The notes: generated from the letters alone by a model not told the origin. A DNA stretch of 64,000 nucleotides from Salibacteraceae bacterium (GCA_018401875.1 JAGYJZ010000004.1:124001-188000); one strand, 5' to 3'; numbered from the stretch's first letter, positions 9,343 to 19,110 are shown. Program-made: numbers and translations.

Positions 9343-10811
9343 GCTTTACCTACAACGATTTTTTGACCGGGTTTCATATTGTTAAAATTCAAATGGCTAT
9401 TCCACGCCTTCAAATCTTCCACAGAAATGCCACGTGCCTTTGCAATATCCCAAAGCGTATCTCCTTGTCGGATGCTGTAATACACATTATTTCCACTTTG
9501 TGTGGTTTGCGCAGGTTTTGGCGCTGGCGATTGTGGACTGCTGATTTGATCAGCGTATAAGACCAGTTTTTGTCCCGGTTTTAAATTTGTTCCTGACAAG
9601 CCATTCCAATATTGAATTTGGCGCACAGAGCAACCATATCGGCTGGCTATTTTACCTAAAAAATCACCTGACTTTACGGTGTAGTAGATAACATCTTTAG
9701 GCGCCTCAACTTCTTCTTTCGTTGGTTCATCGGTTGTGCTCTTTGTTAATAATGCTTTGATAGTGTCTTCATTCGCCATCCAAAGCGACAGTTTTTCTTT
9801 CGGGAGATACAGTGCGGTATAATCACCATACGCGGGCACTAAGTTTAAGCGATAGCTTGGATTTAAATCCTGAATGGTTTTTTCATCTATATCAAGTATT
9901 GAAGCGATGTCGGAAAAAAGGAGCTTTTCGTGCACGTGAATACTGTCTATTTCAAATGATCGATACTCAATTGGTGTTGCTGATATTAGGTGATCAGCAT
10001 GATGAGAGAACAGATAGTTTACAGCGATAAAAGCGGGAACATAACCTCTAGTTTCACGCGGTAAGTAGGGGTAAATGTCCCAATAATTGTTTTTTCCACC
10101 TGCTCTTCGAATGGCTCGAGCAACGCGACCTTCACCACAGTTGTAAGCAGCGAGCGCTAAGTTCCAATCGCCAAACATGTTATATAAATAGGATAAGTAT
10201 TTGGCCGCTGCCTCTGTTGATTTCACAGGGTCGTTGCGCTCATCTACGTATGAGTTTATATCGAGACCAAAGTTTTTTCCAGTGCCGTACATAAATTGCC
10301 AAAGGCCGGTGGCTCCTGCCCTGCTTCTTGCTTTCGGGTCGAGGGCCGATTCTACAACCGCTAAATATTTTAATTCGAGAGGCAAGTTGTACTTATCAAA
10401 AACTTCTTCGAACAAAGGGAAGTACTGTTCAGACCTGCCTATGCACTTTGCGCTCAACTCTCGCCTTTTTGAAACATAAAGGTGAATGAATGCCTCTATT
10501 GTGGTGTTGTAAGTAAGGTCAAATGGCGTTTTTTCATCCAAAAGTGCCAAGCGTGTTTGATATACATCACTGCTAAAGAAGGGTAAGCTATCTGAAATTT
10601 CTAAGTCTTGGATACTTGTTGGGTCATTGAGCAAAGGCAAAAGCGACTCATGATAGCAAAAAATGGCGCTGTCAATTTTTGCCGCCTGTGGGATGTCTGT
10701 GAGAATAAGAGAAGAGTCTTTTGTGTTAATAGTCAAACTGTCTAAAGAAACAGTGCGGGCATTCATCGATAGTCCGATGCACACATAAAGTATGGATAAG
10801 AAAAACTTCAT
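9339..10811 (-). CDS. MltD-like lytic transglycosylase with two LysM domains
   Basis: A 490-residue secreted enzyme. An N-terminal signal peptide (about 1-18) precedes an SLT lysozyme-like domain (about 135-260) with catalytic glutamate E154 in VESALDP, and the GLWQFM and [10 protein letters not shown] motifs of family 1 lytic transglycosylases. Two LysM peptidoglycan-binding modules lie at about 373-416 and 443-487. It should cleave peptidoglycan glycan strands in the periplasm, as E. coli MltD does. There is no lipobox, unlike E. coli MltD. It overlaps the downstream DUF4837 gene by 4 nt. Confidence 0.93.
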   Translation of the reverse strand: MKFFLSILYVCIGLSMNARTVSLDSLTINTKDSSLILTDIPQAAKIDSAIFCYHESLLPLLNDPTSIQDLEISDSLPFFSSDVYQTRLALLDEKTPFDLTYNTTIEAFIHLYVSKRRELSAKCIGRSEQYFPLFEEVFDKYNLPLELKYLAVVESALDPKARSRAGATGLWQFMYGTGKNFGLDINSYVDERNDPVKSTEAAAKYLSYLYNMFGDWNLALAAYNCGEGRVARAIRRAGGKNNYWDIYPYLPRETRGYVPAFIAVNYLFSHHADHLISATPIEYRSFEIDSIHVHEKLLFSDIASILDIDEKTIQDLNPSYRLNLVPAYGDYTALYLPKEKLSLWMANEDTIKALLTKSTTDEPTKEEVEAPKDVIYYTVKSGDFLGKIASRYGCSVRQIQYWNGLSGTNLKPGQKLVLYADQISSPQSPAPKPAQTTQSGNNVYYSIRQGDTLWDIAKARGISVEDLKAWNSHLNFNNMKPGQKIVVGKA

Positions 10812-10923
10812 AATCTCTTAGACGATTTAATAAATGATAAGCTTCAAAGATGAGTCGAATGCTATAATTATCGCGCGAGTCATCAATGCATTTTCAACGA
10901 AAAATTGTTAACCTTGAATTTGG

Positions 10924-12342
10924 CTATACTAACGAAGCCGCTGCGAATAAAGTTTCTTCATCAAATGATTTTCCGAGGATTTGAAAGCCTAACGGAAGGC
11001 CTTCATCAGTTGTTCCCATCGGAACAGAAATGGCTGGATTACCAGCAAGGTTGGCTTGTACAGTGAAAATATCTTCTAAATAGAGCGCAATCGGATCGTT
11101 TGCTTTTTCCCCAATTTTAAATGCAGGATGCGGTGTGGTTGGGCTGATCAAGAAATCTGCTTTGGCTAAAATCTGATCTGTGGCATCCTTGATCAATCGC
11201 CTTACTTTTTGTCCTTTGCTGTAATAAGCATCATAATACCCAGCGCTTAAAACAAATGTTCCGAGCATGATTCTGCGCTTTACTTCTTGTCCAAAACCTT
11301 CGGTCCGACTATTAAAGTAGGTGCTCGGAATGTCAGCAGAGGCCTCGCTTCGCGCGCCATAATGAACACCATCATAACGCCCTAAGTTGGAAGAAGCTTC
11401 AGCGGTGGTCAAAACATAATAACACGGAACAAGCTGATCGAGGTAAGGAAAAGAAGTGCTAATAACTTCATGACCAGCGCGCTTTAAAGCTTCAATCTTC
11501 TCCAAAAACAATGCTTTGGTTTTTGGATGAAGTCCAGGGCTATCGATTACTTCGTTATAGTAAGCGAAGGTAAAATGCTTCTTTTCGGCCTTTTTTTGGT
11601 GAACAGGCTGCTTGGCACTGGTCGAGTCCATAGCATCACGTCCGGCCATAACACGGTAAAGTAACTCAGAGTCTTGCACTGTTTTTGTGAACGGACCAAT
11701 TTGATCAAAACTAGATGCAAAGGCGATTAATCCGTAACGTGAAATTCTACCGTAGGTTGGCTTTAATCCAACTAGGCCCGTAAAAGATGCAGGTTGCCTT
11801 ATCGATCCACCGGTATCTGAACCCAAACTTGCCATACACAGGCCGGCAGCTACACTGGCGGCAGAGCCTCCGGAAGAACCTCCAGGAACAAGAGATGGGT
11901 CAATAGGATTGCGCACTGCACCGTAAGCTGAATTTTCGTTGGAGCTGCCCATAGCAAACTCATCACAATTGAGCCGACCAATGATAATGGAGTCTTGATC
12001 GATTAACTTTTGAACGGCCGTAGCGGTGAACAGTGATTGAAACCCATTTAAGATTTTAGATGATGCTCCAACTTTATGGTTTTTATAACAGAGGTTGTCT
12101 TTTATACCAATGATTGCACCTGCGAGCTCACCAAGGCTTACCCCTGAAGTAATTTTCTGATCGAGCGCCTTTGCGGCTGCGAGAGAAGAATTCGAAAAAA
12201 CCTCTAGAAATGCGTTGTATTTATCCTCGCGCTCGATTTTTTGCAAGAAGAACTCTACTAAATCAGTTGCTGAATATTTTTTTGCAAGAAGGTCTTCTCG
12301 CACCGTGGCGAGGTTTACGAAGGAATAATCACTTAGAGCCAA
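10924..12342 (-). CDS. gatA: Asp-tRNA(Asn)/Glu-tRNA(Gln) amidotransferase subunit A
   Basis: A 472-residue amidase-signature protein. The Ser-cisSer-Lys triad is K81 (GIKDN), S156 (PGGSSGGS) and nucleophile S180 (SDTGGSIRQP), with the same spacing as in Staphylococcus aureus GatA. It releases ammonia from glutamine for transamidation of misacylated Glu-tRNA(Gln) and/or Asp-tRNA(Asn) by the GatCAB complex. It follows gatC and the small tatA gene on the same strand with 12 nt between tatA and gatA. gatB is not in the window. Confidence 0.95.
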   Translation of the reverse strand: MALSDYSFVNLATVREDLLAKKYSATDLVEFFLQKIEREDKYNAFLEVFSNSSLAAAKALDQKITSGVSLGELAGAIIGIKDNLCYKNHKVGASSKILNGFQSLFTATAVQKLIDQDSIIIGRLNCDEFAMGSSNENSAYGAVRNPIDPSLVPGGSSGGSAASVAAGLCMASLGSDTGGSIRQPASFTGLVGLKPTYGRISRYGLIAFASSFDQIGPFTKTVQDSELLYRVMAGRDAMDSTSAKQPVHQKKAEKKHFTFAYYNEVIDSPGLHPKTKALFLEKIEALKRAGHEVISTSFPYLDQLVPCYYVLTTAEASSNLGRYDGVHYGARSEASADIPSTYFNSRTEGFGQEVKRRIMLGTFVLSAGYYDAYYSKGQKVRRLIKDATDQILAKADFLISPTTPHPAFKIGEKANDPIALYLEDIFTVQANLAGNPAISVPMGTTDEGLPLGFQILGKSFDEETLFAAASLV

Positions 12343-12354
12343 ATCGGTGAGATG

Positions 12355-12519
12355 TTAATTCTTAGTGTTGTCGTTGTTGTCGTCTTCTTTGGTGGCGTCT
12401 TTAAACTCTTTCATGCCTTTACCAAGACCCTTCATGAGCTCGGGAATTTTCTTGCCACCAAATAGTAACAACAAAACAGCGATAATCAGTACAATTTGCC
12501 AAGGTCCTATGCTTCCCAT
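12355..12519 (-). CDS. tatA: Twin-arginine translocase subunit TatA/TatE (54 aa)
   Basis: A short gene of 54 codons beginning [12 protein letters not shown]. One membrane helix (about residues 6-20) is followed by the hallmark hinge FGGKKIPEL, an amphipathic helix ([13 protein letters not shown]) and an acidic, Asn-rich tail. TatA oligomers form the conduit that exports folded proteins through the inner membrane. It lies between gatC and gatA on the same strand, with a TACCTTCG promoter-like box 17 nt upstream of its ATG, so it may have its own transcript. tatC is not in the window. Confidence 0.93.
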   Translation of the reverse strand: MGSIGPWQIVLIIAVLLLLFGGKKIPELMKGLGKGMKEFKDATKEDDNNDNTKN

Positions 12520-12536
12520 GATAAAATATTAGTGTG

Positions 12537-12544
12537 CGAAGGTA
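12537..12544 (-). promoter_or_regulatory. Putative -7 box (TACCTTCG) for tatA-gatA
   Basis: TACCTTCG, one mismatch from TAnnTTTG, lies in the 57-nt gap between gatC and tatA, 17 nt before the tatA ATG. Confidence 0.4.
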
Positions 12545-12576
12545 AAAAAAGGTGAACGGCTGTGTGCTCGTAGAGC

Positions 12577-12867
12577 TTACTTATCTAAAACTTTCGGAAC
12601 TTTAAAATAATCACTGTCTTTTGACGGAGCGTTGATTAGTGCTTCAGCTTGAGAAAGCTCCTCTCCCACCTCATCTTTTCTGAGTTCCAATGGTTCGGTG
12701 GTCATATAGATCAACGGCTCTACACCATCAGTGTTTACAGTGTTCAATGTGTCGATAAAGGCAATCATTTTATGGAGGTCGCCTTTCATTTTTGTGCGTT
12801 CGTCACCGTCAAAATTTAACCGTGATAAATCCGCAAGTTTTTCAATCAAGTTATCGGTGATCTCCAT
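12577..12867 (-). CDS. gatC: Amidotransferase subunit C
   Basis: A 96-residue GatC, the small subunit that wraps around GatA and stabilises the GatCAB complex. It shows the family N-terminal helices (IEKLADLSRL) and the middle segment VEPLIYMTTEP, with a lysine-containing C-terminal YFKVPKVL. The start lies inside the last codons of plsC (17-nt overlap), so it is translated from the plsC transcript. The partner gatA is separated from it by tatA. Confidence 0.93.
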   Translation of the reverse strand: MEITDNLIEKLADLSRLNFDGDERTKMKGDLHKMIAFIDTLNTVNTDGVEPLIYMTTEPLELRKDEVGEELSQAEALINAPSKDSDYFKVPKVLDK

Positions 12868-13606
12868 AAAGTTCTTTCAGAGGTTTTTCGATGGTGGCAA
12901 AGGTATCTATTCGCAATTGATTCACTCCTGATTCGGAATAATCAGAAGGATAAAGAGCGGGATGTATGATTACCCGCGAAGGACCAGGTCCGCCCATACG
13001 TTTTAATGCTGGCCCTGCTTGAAGCCGCTGAATATTAGTAAGAAACGTAACCGGCACGATGGGAACATTTTTTTCCATCGCCAACTTGAAGGCACCGTTC
13101 TTAAATAGTTTAAGCATGGGAGCGTTTGGAGGAATGGTTCCTTCTGGAAAAATCACAATGTTATGTCCTTTGTCTAATTCATTTTTTGAGCGCTCGTATG
13201 CGCTGTGGGCACCAGAGATGCTTTCTCGGTCTACAGAAATGTTCATTCCTTTCGAAAAGAAAATGTGAAACAAAGGCCAATTGTTCAGTTCCATCTTCCC
13301 CATAAAAATGAAATAGTCTTTAAACACGCGATACATGGTAATGATATCGAGGTAGGATGAGTGATTCGGGCAAATGATAAACGGAGCTTTTGGTAGCGCC
13401 TCTTTTTGTTCAATTTTCATCCAAATCCCAGGAACAGAAATCAACCACCACGCCCATGTTTGCATGATGCTGAATGCTTTTGGCCAGCGCTCAGACTTGC
13501 TTAATGCCCAGTTTAAAAGAGGGTATAACAACGTTAATGTGGTAACGAAAAACAGGAAAAACCAAATTTTCCAAACAACGCGAAAAGGCTGAAGTAGGTA
13601 ATACAT
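12851..13606 (-). CDS. plsC: 1-acyl-sn-glycerol-3-phosphate acyltransferase
   Basis: A 251-residue PlsC/AGPAT-family membrane enzyme. An N-terminal hydrophobic region spans about 10-35. The HX4D catalytic motif is NHSSYLD (H82, D87), and FPEGTI is the conserved phosphate-binding motif. It transfers an acyl chain to lysophosphatidic acid in phospholipid synthesis. It begins the unit plsC-gatC-tatA-gatA. A perfect TACCTTTG box ends only 5 nt before the ATG, implying an almost leaderless message. It is divergent from trpS. Confidence 0.92.
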   Translation of the reverse strand: MYYLLQPFRVVWKIWFFLFFVTTLTLLYPLLNWALSKSERWPKAFSIMQTWAWWLISVPGIWMKIEQKEALPKAPFIICPNHSSYLDIITMYRVFKDYFIFMGKMELNNWPLFHIFFSKGMNISVDRESISGAHSAYERSKNELDKGHNIVIFPEGTIPPNAPMLKLFKNGAFKLAMEKNVPIVPVTFLTNIQRLQAGPALKRMGGPGPSRVIIHPALYPSDYSESGVNQLRIDTFATIEKPLKELYGDHR

Positions 13607-13611
13607 CAGGA

Positions 13612-13619
13612 CAAAGGTA
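13612..13619 (-). promoter_or_regulatory. -7 promoter box TACCTTTG for plsC
   Basis: Exact TAnnTTTG match ending 5 nt upstream of the plsC ATG; transcription would start at or next to the start codon. Confidence 0.6.
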
Positions 13620-13696
13620 AGTTGAAATAAATGTGTGCGTTGAGAATACTTTGCAGCAGTACAGTAAGATTATCGGGCAATTCGATCATACTCCTT

Positions 13697-13704
13697 TACA
13701 TTTG
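13697..13704 (+). promoter_or_regulatory. -7 promoter box TACATTTG for trpS
   Basis: Exact TAnnTTTG match ending 15 nt before ATG 13720. It lies inside the possible N-terminal extension of trpS and so argues against that extension. Confidence 0.55.
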
Positions 13705-13719
13705 GCGAAATTTATTTCG

Positions 13720-14688
13720 ATGTCTAGAATTCTAACAGGAATACAAGCTACAGGAGTGCCCCATTTAGGTAACATTCTCGGTGCGATAGAGCCTGCCATT
13801 CGCACTACAAAGGATCCTTCAAATGAAGCATTTTTGTTTATCGCAAACATGCATTCGCTCACTGCGATCAAAGATCCAATACTGGTGCGTGAGAATACGT
13901 ATGGAGTTGCGGCTGCGTGGTTGGCGTTTGGCCTCGATACTGATAAAAACACATTCTACCGGCAAAGCGACATTCCGGAGGTTACAGAGTTGATGTGGTA
14001 TTTAAATTGTGTTACGCCTTTTCCTATGTTGGCCAACGCACATAGTTTTAAAGATAAAAGCGAGAATTTGAGTGATGTGAATGCGGGTTTATTTACCTAT
14101 CCAGTGCTTATGGCGGCAGACATTCTGCTATACGATGCAGAATTTGTTCCTGTGGGAAAAGACCAAATGCAGCATCTCGAAATGACAAGAGACATGGCCG
14201 GTGCTTTTCATTCGAAATATCAAGAGACATTCGTTTTACCGGAAGCCACATTTGATGAGCGCGTCATGATTGTGCCTGGAACCGATGGCCGAAAAATGAG
14301 CAAGAGCTACAATAACTACATCGATATATTCCTGCCTGAAAAGCAGCTTAAGAAGCAAGTAATGAGTGTAGTAACAGATAGCACACCTATGGAGAAGCCC
14401 AAAAACCCAGACACGTGCAATGTATTTGCGTTGTATCAATTGCTTGCTGATGATGCGAAGGTGGCAAAAATGCGGAAGAATTATTTGGGTGGAAATTATG
14501 GTTATGGACATGCTAAAACAGCATTATTCGAACTGATTTTAGATCGGTTTGACGTGCAGCGAAATGAGTATGCGAGCTTTATGAATGACAGAGAAGAGCT
14601 CGATAAACTGCTGTTGAATGGAGCTGAAAAGGCACGAAAAGTTGCCTCGGCAACATTGACAAGAGTGAGAGCTGCGCTCGAGTTTTAA
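13720..14688 (+). CDS. trpS: Tryptophan--tRNA ligase
   Basis: A 322-residue class I aminoacyl-tRNA synthetase charging tRNA-Trp. The HIGH-type motif appears as TGVPHLGN at residues 11-18 and the KMSKS loop is exact at 192-196. The frame is open further upstream (to 13633), but starting at ATG 13720 gives the canonical MSRILTGIQ N-terminus and the usual length, and a promoter box lies just before it. It is monocistronic; its TAA overlaps the stop of the convergent amidohydrolase by 4 nt (TTAA). Confidence 0.95.
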   Translation: MSRILTGIQATGVPHLGNILGAIEPAIRTTKDPSNEAFLFIANMHSLTAIKDPILVRENTYGVAAAWLAFGLDTDKNTFYRQSDIPEVTELMWYLNCVTPFPMLANAHSFKDKSENLSDVNAGLFTYPVLMAADILLYDAEFVPVGKDQMQHLEMTRDMAGAFHSKYQETFVLPEATFDERVMIVPGTDGRKMSKSYNNYIDIFLPEKQLKKQVMSVVTDSTPMEKPKNPDTCNVFALYQLLADDAKVAKMRKNYLGGNYGYGHAKTALFELILDRFDVQRNEYASFMNDREELDKLLLNGAEKARKVASATLTRVRAALEF

Positions 14689-15992
14689 GGCGCCACTCCG
14701 TGTCGTTTTGCGAATTTTTTATTGAGTCGCGTCTGATGATTTTCTAAATCGATCATCACACCTTCAATGAAAGCAACGGTAACATTATTCCCAGTGATGT
14801 CTAAAGCGTCACCTTCAGAAATGAATAACGTAGCCGCTTTGCCTGACTCAAGTGTTCCATGCGTTTTTTCTATTCCCAAAAGTTTCGCAGGAGTTTCTGT
14901 CAGTGATTGAATCGCCAACTCATAGTCAAGACCATAATGTACAGCTGTGCCTGCGTGAAAAGGAAGGTTTCTGCTGATCATCGCCTCCATACTTCCGCTG
15001 CTGGCAAAAGCAATTTCAACGCCTTGATTCACAAGCAATGACGCGAGTTTGAAGGGCTCGTCAACGGGCGAGTCTTCGTGCGATGGCAGTTGGTGCACAC
15101 GGTCAATAACAATACTGATGTTGTTTTCTTTTAAAGCTGTCGCCACCAAATGTGATTCTGATCCACCCACAATGGTTGCGTTTTTGATTCCGTTTGAGCG
15201 AATAAACTGCACAACGTCAAGAATGTCTTTCGCCCAATTCACACGGATATATACTCGTTTTGACGCATCGAAAACACCTCTCATCGCCTCGAAACGCAGG
15301 TTTTGTTCTGCAGGAGTTTGGCTTAAACTGTATGCTTTTGATTCGGCAAAGAAATCTTTGATGCTTTTTACTTGATCGTCATAGTTTTTGTTGATTTTGG
15401 AAGAACCAGGCTCAGCCCACCAGCCGGTTTGACGATAGCGGTCGGGCCACGACAGAAAGATGCCTTCATCTGCTTTTATGGCAGCTTCTTGCCAGTTCCA
15501 GCCATTAAAATGAACTACCGATGACTGTCCAGATATTCCTTTTCCAACGGGTGAAATTTGGCCCATTAACACGCCATTGGTCCGCACAGTGCCGATAATT
15601 TTTGACTCGGTATTAAACGCGGGCAGTGTTCTTACATTGGGCAGAAAATCACCCACCTCTTGATAGTCGTGGCTCGCTTGTACAGCATCGATCTCTGTTA
15701 ATCCCAAGCGACTGTCCATGATAATGAAGCCAGGGTAAATGTGTTTTCCTGAAGCGTCAATGATGGTGTCGTAATCTGCTTCATTGATGCGTGTCTTGTT
15801 GGCATCAGCAACCTTTGTGATGCTTTTGCCTTGCAGCTCGATATAGGCATTATCAATTTTTTCGCCATTACCCAAGTGTGCCGTGGCGTACCGAATCAGC
15901 GTTTTGCTTTGACTAAATTCTTGAGGCTGACAGAAGCTTGTGAGTGGCAGTATGCACCACACAAACACCGACATGTATGTTAACTTTTTCAT
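14685..15992 (-). CDS. Secreted amidohydrolase-family protein lacking the HxH motif
   Basis: A 435-residue protein with a signal peptide (about 1-22, ending TSFCQ). It has the composite beta-sandwich and TIM-barrel pattern of imidazolonepropionase-like amidohydrolases (GKHIYPGFI..., and a C-terminal TETPAKLLGIEKTHGTLESG segment). Where active enzymes have HxH after the PGFID-like strand it has IMDSRLG, so the first metal ligands are missing and it is probably inactive or non-hydrolytic. It is translationally coupled to the larger upstream amidohydrolase gene (ATGA overlap), so the two products may form a complex. Confidence 0.82.
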   Translation of the reverse strand: MKKLTYMSVFVWCILPLTSFCQPQEFSQSKTLIRYATAHLGNGEKIDNAYIELQGKSITKVADANKTRINEADYDTIIDASGKHIYPGFIIMDSRLGLTEIDAVQASHDYQEVGDFLPNVRTLPAFNTESKIIGTVRTNGVLMGQISPVGKGISGQSSVVHFNGWNWQEAAIKADEGIFLSWPDRYRQTGWWAEPGSSKINKNYDDQVKSIKDFFAESKAYSLSQTPAEQNLRFEAMRGVFDASKRVYIRVNWAKDILDVVQFIRSNGIKNATIVGGSESHLVATALKENNISIVIDRVHQLPSHEDSPVDEPFKLASLLVNQGVEIAFASSGSMEAMISRNLPFHAGTAVHYGLDYELAIQSLTETPAKLLGIEKTHGTLESGKAATLFISEGDALDITGNNVTVAFIEGVMIDLENHQTRLNKKFAKRHGVAP

Positions 15993-18979
15993 TCTGTGAG
16001 GTAATCTTCAACCAACGTATCGCAGTGATATTCGTGCTGATCTTTTGGTTTAACGGGCTTTTTCGTTGAGCTTTTATCGGCCATCATCTTTGCGGTTATG
16101 CGCGCTCGTTCTTTCTGAATGGCAAGTTGTTGAGCATTTTGAGAGGCATAATCAAAATATTGCTGGCCTTCTATGTAGGTCTTTTCAGCGTGTGAATACA
16201 CAGATAACGGATGGTCACTCCATAGCACGAGGTCGGCATCTTTACCCTCTTCAATACTGCCAATACGATCATCTAAATGAAGCATTTTAGCCGGGTTGAT
16301 GGTTATCATTTTCAACGCCTCTTCCTCGCTTATTCCACCGTATTTCATAGTTTTCGCTGCTTCTTGATTTAAACGCCTGCCCATTTCTGCATCGTCTGAG
16401 TTGATTGCGGTGTTTACGCCAACTTTGGTGAGTAAGGCAGCATTGTAGGGAATAGCATCGTTTACTTCGAACTTATAAGCCCACCAATCTGAAAATGTGG
16501 AGGCCTGCGCACCGTGCTCGAGCATTTTATCTGCTACTTTATAGCCTTCTAGAATGTGGGTGAATGTATTTACCTTGAAGTCAAAGCTATCTGCCACATC
16601 CATGAGCATTAAAATTTCGGATTGAACGTATGAATGGCAGCTGATGAATCGTTTTTTATCCAGAATCTCTACCAACGCATCTAGTTCTAAGTCTCTTCGG
16701 ACCTTTGGTGAAGATGACACGGTCTTGTTTTTAGAGGGGGGCGATTGCGTCATTAACGATTGATACTCTTTGGCACGTGTAAACGCATCCACGTAGCTTT
16801 GTTCAACTCCCATTCTGGTAAGTGGAAAACGCCCTTTGTTGTTTCTCGAGTTGCTTCGTTTCACGTTTTCACCAAGGGCAAATTTTATAAAGCCGTCAGC
16901 ATCATCAATTAACATTTCAGAAGCAGACCGACCCCATTTAAGTTTTATCAACGCGCTTTGTCCACCAATCGGATTGGCAGATCCGTGCAAGAGTTGCGCT
17001 GCGGTTACTCCACCAGCCAATTGACGATAAAGATTAATGTTCCATGGGTCAATAGCGTCAGACATGCGCACTTCGGCTGATGATGCTTGTGCGCCTTCAT
17101 TCACTCCACCCCTCAATCCAATGTGCGAGTGTTCATCGATGATTCCTGGAGTAACGTGCCTTCCTTTTGCGTCTAACCGAATCAAATCATTCGGATAAAG
17201 CATTCCAGCGCCAACAGCTTTGATTTTGCCATTTTCAATCCAAATATCCGCTCGCTCAAGTTTTCCTGTATCTGCACAAGTCCATACAACAGCGTTAGTG
17301 ATGACAAACGATGGGTTGCTTTCTTGCGTTGAGCTCACTCCGAAGGCCTTATTGGGGTTAAGGAACGAAGGGCGGATTAACGTGTCATTTTTTGGTTCTG
17401 ATTTCGAAGTATCTTGTTTTGGTTTACCCCGGTCTTTTATTGCCGCCCAAGTGATCCAAGCTCCGTTCGAATCAATACCATTTCCATCCCACAAGGTTCC
17501 GTTAAGGCTTATTTTTCCGGATAATCGGTAGAGTAGATTTTTAGTCGAGTCTTCCTTCAAAACCAGTGTAAGCAACTCATCTTCATTTTCAATTTCTACC
17601 GCAATTTTGAGCTTTGTGGCCTTATTAAACCCGCTTGATTTAATGGCTTTATTTTTAACATCACGCACCGAGACTTCGTATTCTTTTCCATCCACTACGA
17701 GGTTGTATTTTCCGATTAAGGACGTATTAAGTGTAGGAGTGCTAAATACCCGCTCTCCGACATTCCAATGTTCAACAATGCGAAATGTGGGGTCGTTTAT
17801 GTGGCCTTCTGAGATAAAAAAGCTGGCAATTTTTTGAGGTGACAACGTTCCAAGCTCCTTTTCTAAGCCAAGTATTTTGGCGGGATTTGTAGTCAATGAC
17901 TGAAGCAGGTCACGGTGACTCATTCCGGTTTTATTCAAGGTTACTAAAGCGGCTAAAAATTCTTTGTGTGTTTTGATTGTGTCTCGGGTTAGAGAGATGT
18001 TATGCCCCGCTTCCAATAAGATCGTTGCGCAAAAAGGTGCAGCTTCCCAGTGTTTTAATTCTGAAAGTGAAATCATTCGAGCCTCAAAAGGATCCTTGAT
18101 ATCGAAGGCTTTCGGAAAGTTTAATGGCAGGATGATGCTGGCGTTCTCAGGAAGTTCATCCAAGTTGAGGTATTCTTGTCCTGTCGCTTTGATGGTAAAT
18201 GGGAGGCCAAACTCTTCTGAAATGCCTTGAACGTTTCGGATGGATAAGGCGTGATTTAGCTCGAAAATACGCGTGACTTTAGGGTTTTTATTTAACGCAA
18301 CTAATGATGTGTTGAATTCCTTTGATTCACCTTGGACGTACCATTGCGCATCATACAAAGTTTGTCTTATCAATGCTATAGCGCCTACCAATGACGAAGG
18401 ATAATCCTGCTTACTCGAGCCTTTTGAAAAGGAGAAATGTTGAATGCTATTGTTTCGGATGATCGCTTTGTTAGGCTGATCAATTCCCAGATGAAAGGTG
18501 GAAGAAGACCCACGCATAATGCCATCTCTGAGGTGAACGTTTACCACTCCAAAGCCAGAGATTAACCAATCGTTTTTGGTCTTTTCATTGATTGGAAATT
18601 CCTGTTGGTACTCAAACTCGGGATGTATCGCGTGGTTCCAATTACTTGCAACCGTAGGGTGTTGCTCACGTTTTTCTTTGGCGTTGAATCCAGCGTAAGC
18701 ATCTATAAAAGAGGGATAAATAGTGAGTCCGTTGCAAGGATGTATTACTGCGTTTTTTGGGAGTTGAATGCCTTTGCCTACCGCTGTAATTCTTCCGTCT
18801 TGCACAACGAGCGAAGCCGAATCGAACTTTTGCTCGGGTGAAATATAAATTTCGGCATTCACAAATGCATGTACAGTATGGCGATCATCATGCACACCAT
18901 TTACTGGGAACGTTTCTTGAGAGTGAGATATAGATAACAATCCAAGAAGCAGGCTGAGTAGTAAAAATTTTCCTTTCAT
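15989..18979 (-). CDS. Large secreted double amidohydrolase-like protein
   Basis: A 996-residue secreted protein (signal peptide about 1-21, ending ISHSQ). The N-terminal half (about 25-430) is amidohydrolase-like but has YPSFIDAYAGF in place of the HxH strand. The C-terminal half (about 570-990) is a complete-looking metal-dependent amidohydrolase, with HSH in TPGIIDEHSHIG, further histidines in FISCHSY and NTFTHI, and the catalytic Asp in INSDDAE. A beta-rich linker joins the halves. The substrate is unknown; imidazolonepropionase or dipeptidase labels would be guesses. I start at ATG 18979 because the signal peptide begins there and a TACCTTTG box lies 8 nt upstream; a longer frame to 19060 is open. 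Confidence 0.85.
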   Translation of the reverse strand: MKGKFLLLSLLLGLLSISHSQETFPVNGVHDDRHTVHAFVNAEIYISPEQKFDSASLVVQDGRITAVGKGIQLPKNAVIHPCNGLTIYPSFIDAYAGFNAKEKREQHPTVASNWNHAIHPEFEYQQEFPINEKTKNDWLISGFGVVNVHLRDGIMRGSSSTFHLGIDQPNKAIIRNNSIQHFSFSKGSSKQDYPSSLVGAIALIRQTLYDAQWYVQGESKEFNTSLVALNKNPKVTRIFELNHALSIRNVQGISEEFGLPFTIKATGQEYLNLDELPENASIILPLNFPKAFDIKDPFEARMISLSELKHWEAAPFCATILLEAGHNISLTRDTIKTHKEFLAALVTLNKTGMSHRDLLQSLTTNPAKILGLEKELGTLSPQKIASFFISEGHINDPTFRIVEHWNVGERVFSTPTLNTSLIGKYNLVVDGKEYEVSVRDVKNKAIKSSGFNKATKLKIAVEIENEDELLTLVLKEDSTKNLLYRLSGKISLNGTLWDGNGIDSNGAWITWAAIKDRGKPKQDTSKSEPKNDTLIRPSFLNPNKAFGVSSTQESNPSFVITNAVVWTCADTGKLERADIWIENGKIKAVGAGMLYPNDLIRLDAKGRHVTPGIIDEHSHIGLRGGVNEGAQASSAEVRMSDAIDPWNINLYRQLAGGVTAAQLLHGSANPIGGQSALIKLKWGRSASEMLIDDADGFIKFALGENVKRSNSRNNKGRFPLTRMGVEQSYVDAFTRAKEYQSLMTQSPPSKNKTVSSSPKVRRDLELDALVEILDKKRFISCHSYVQSEILMLMDVADSFDFKVNTFTHILEGYKVADKMLEHGAQASTFSDWWAYKFEVNDAIPYNAALLTKVGVNTAINSDDAEMGRRLNQEAAKTMKYGGISEEEALKMITINPAKMLHLDDRIGSIEEGKDADLVLWSDHPLSVYSHAEKTYIEGQQYFDYASQNAQQLAIQKERARITAKMMADKSSTKKPVKPKDQHEYHCDTLVEDYLTE

Positions 18980-18987
18980 TTGAGGGT

Positions 18988-18995
18988 CAAAGGTA
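18988..18995 (-). promoter_or_regulatory. -7 promoter box TACCTTTG for the amidohydrolase pair
   Basis: Exact TAnnTTTG match ending 8 nt before ATG 18979. It lies within the longer open frame and fixes the shorter start. Confidence 0.6.
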
Positions 18996-19084
18996 AATGC
19001 GGGATGAATCCAATTTATGGGGGTAAATATTGCTTTTAAGAAAAGACTGTTCACATACATCTTGGCATATATGAGAATGCCCCT

Positions 19085-19092
19085 TACTTTTG
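19085..19092 (+). promoter_or_regulatory. -7 promoter box TACTTTTG with upstream TTG
   Basis: Exact TAnnTTTG match. A TTG at 19062-19064 lies 20 nt upstream, the normal spacing for the Bacteroidota -33 element. The first in-frame ATG (19093) abuts the box, so ATG 19111 is the likely start of the next gene. Confidence 0.6.
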
Positions 19093-19110
19093 ATGCTTAA
19101 ATTTACAGCA

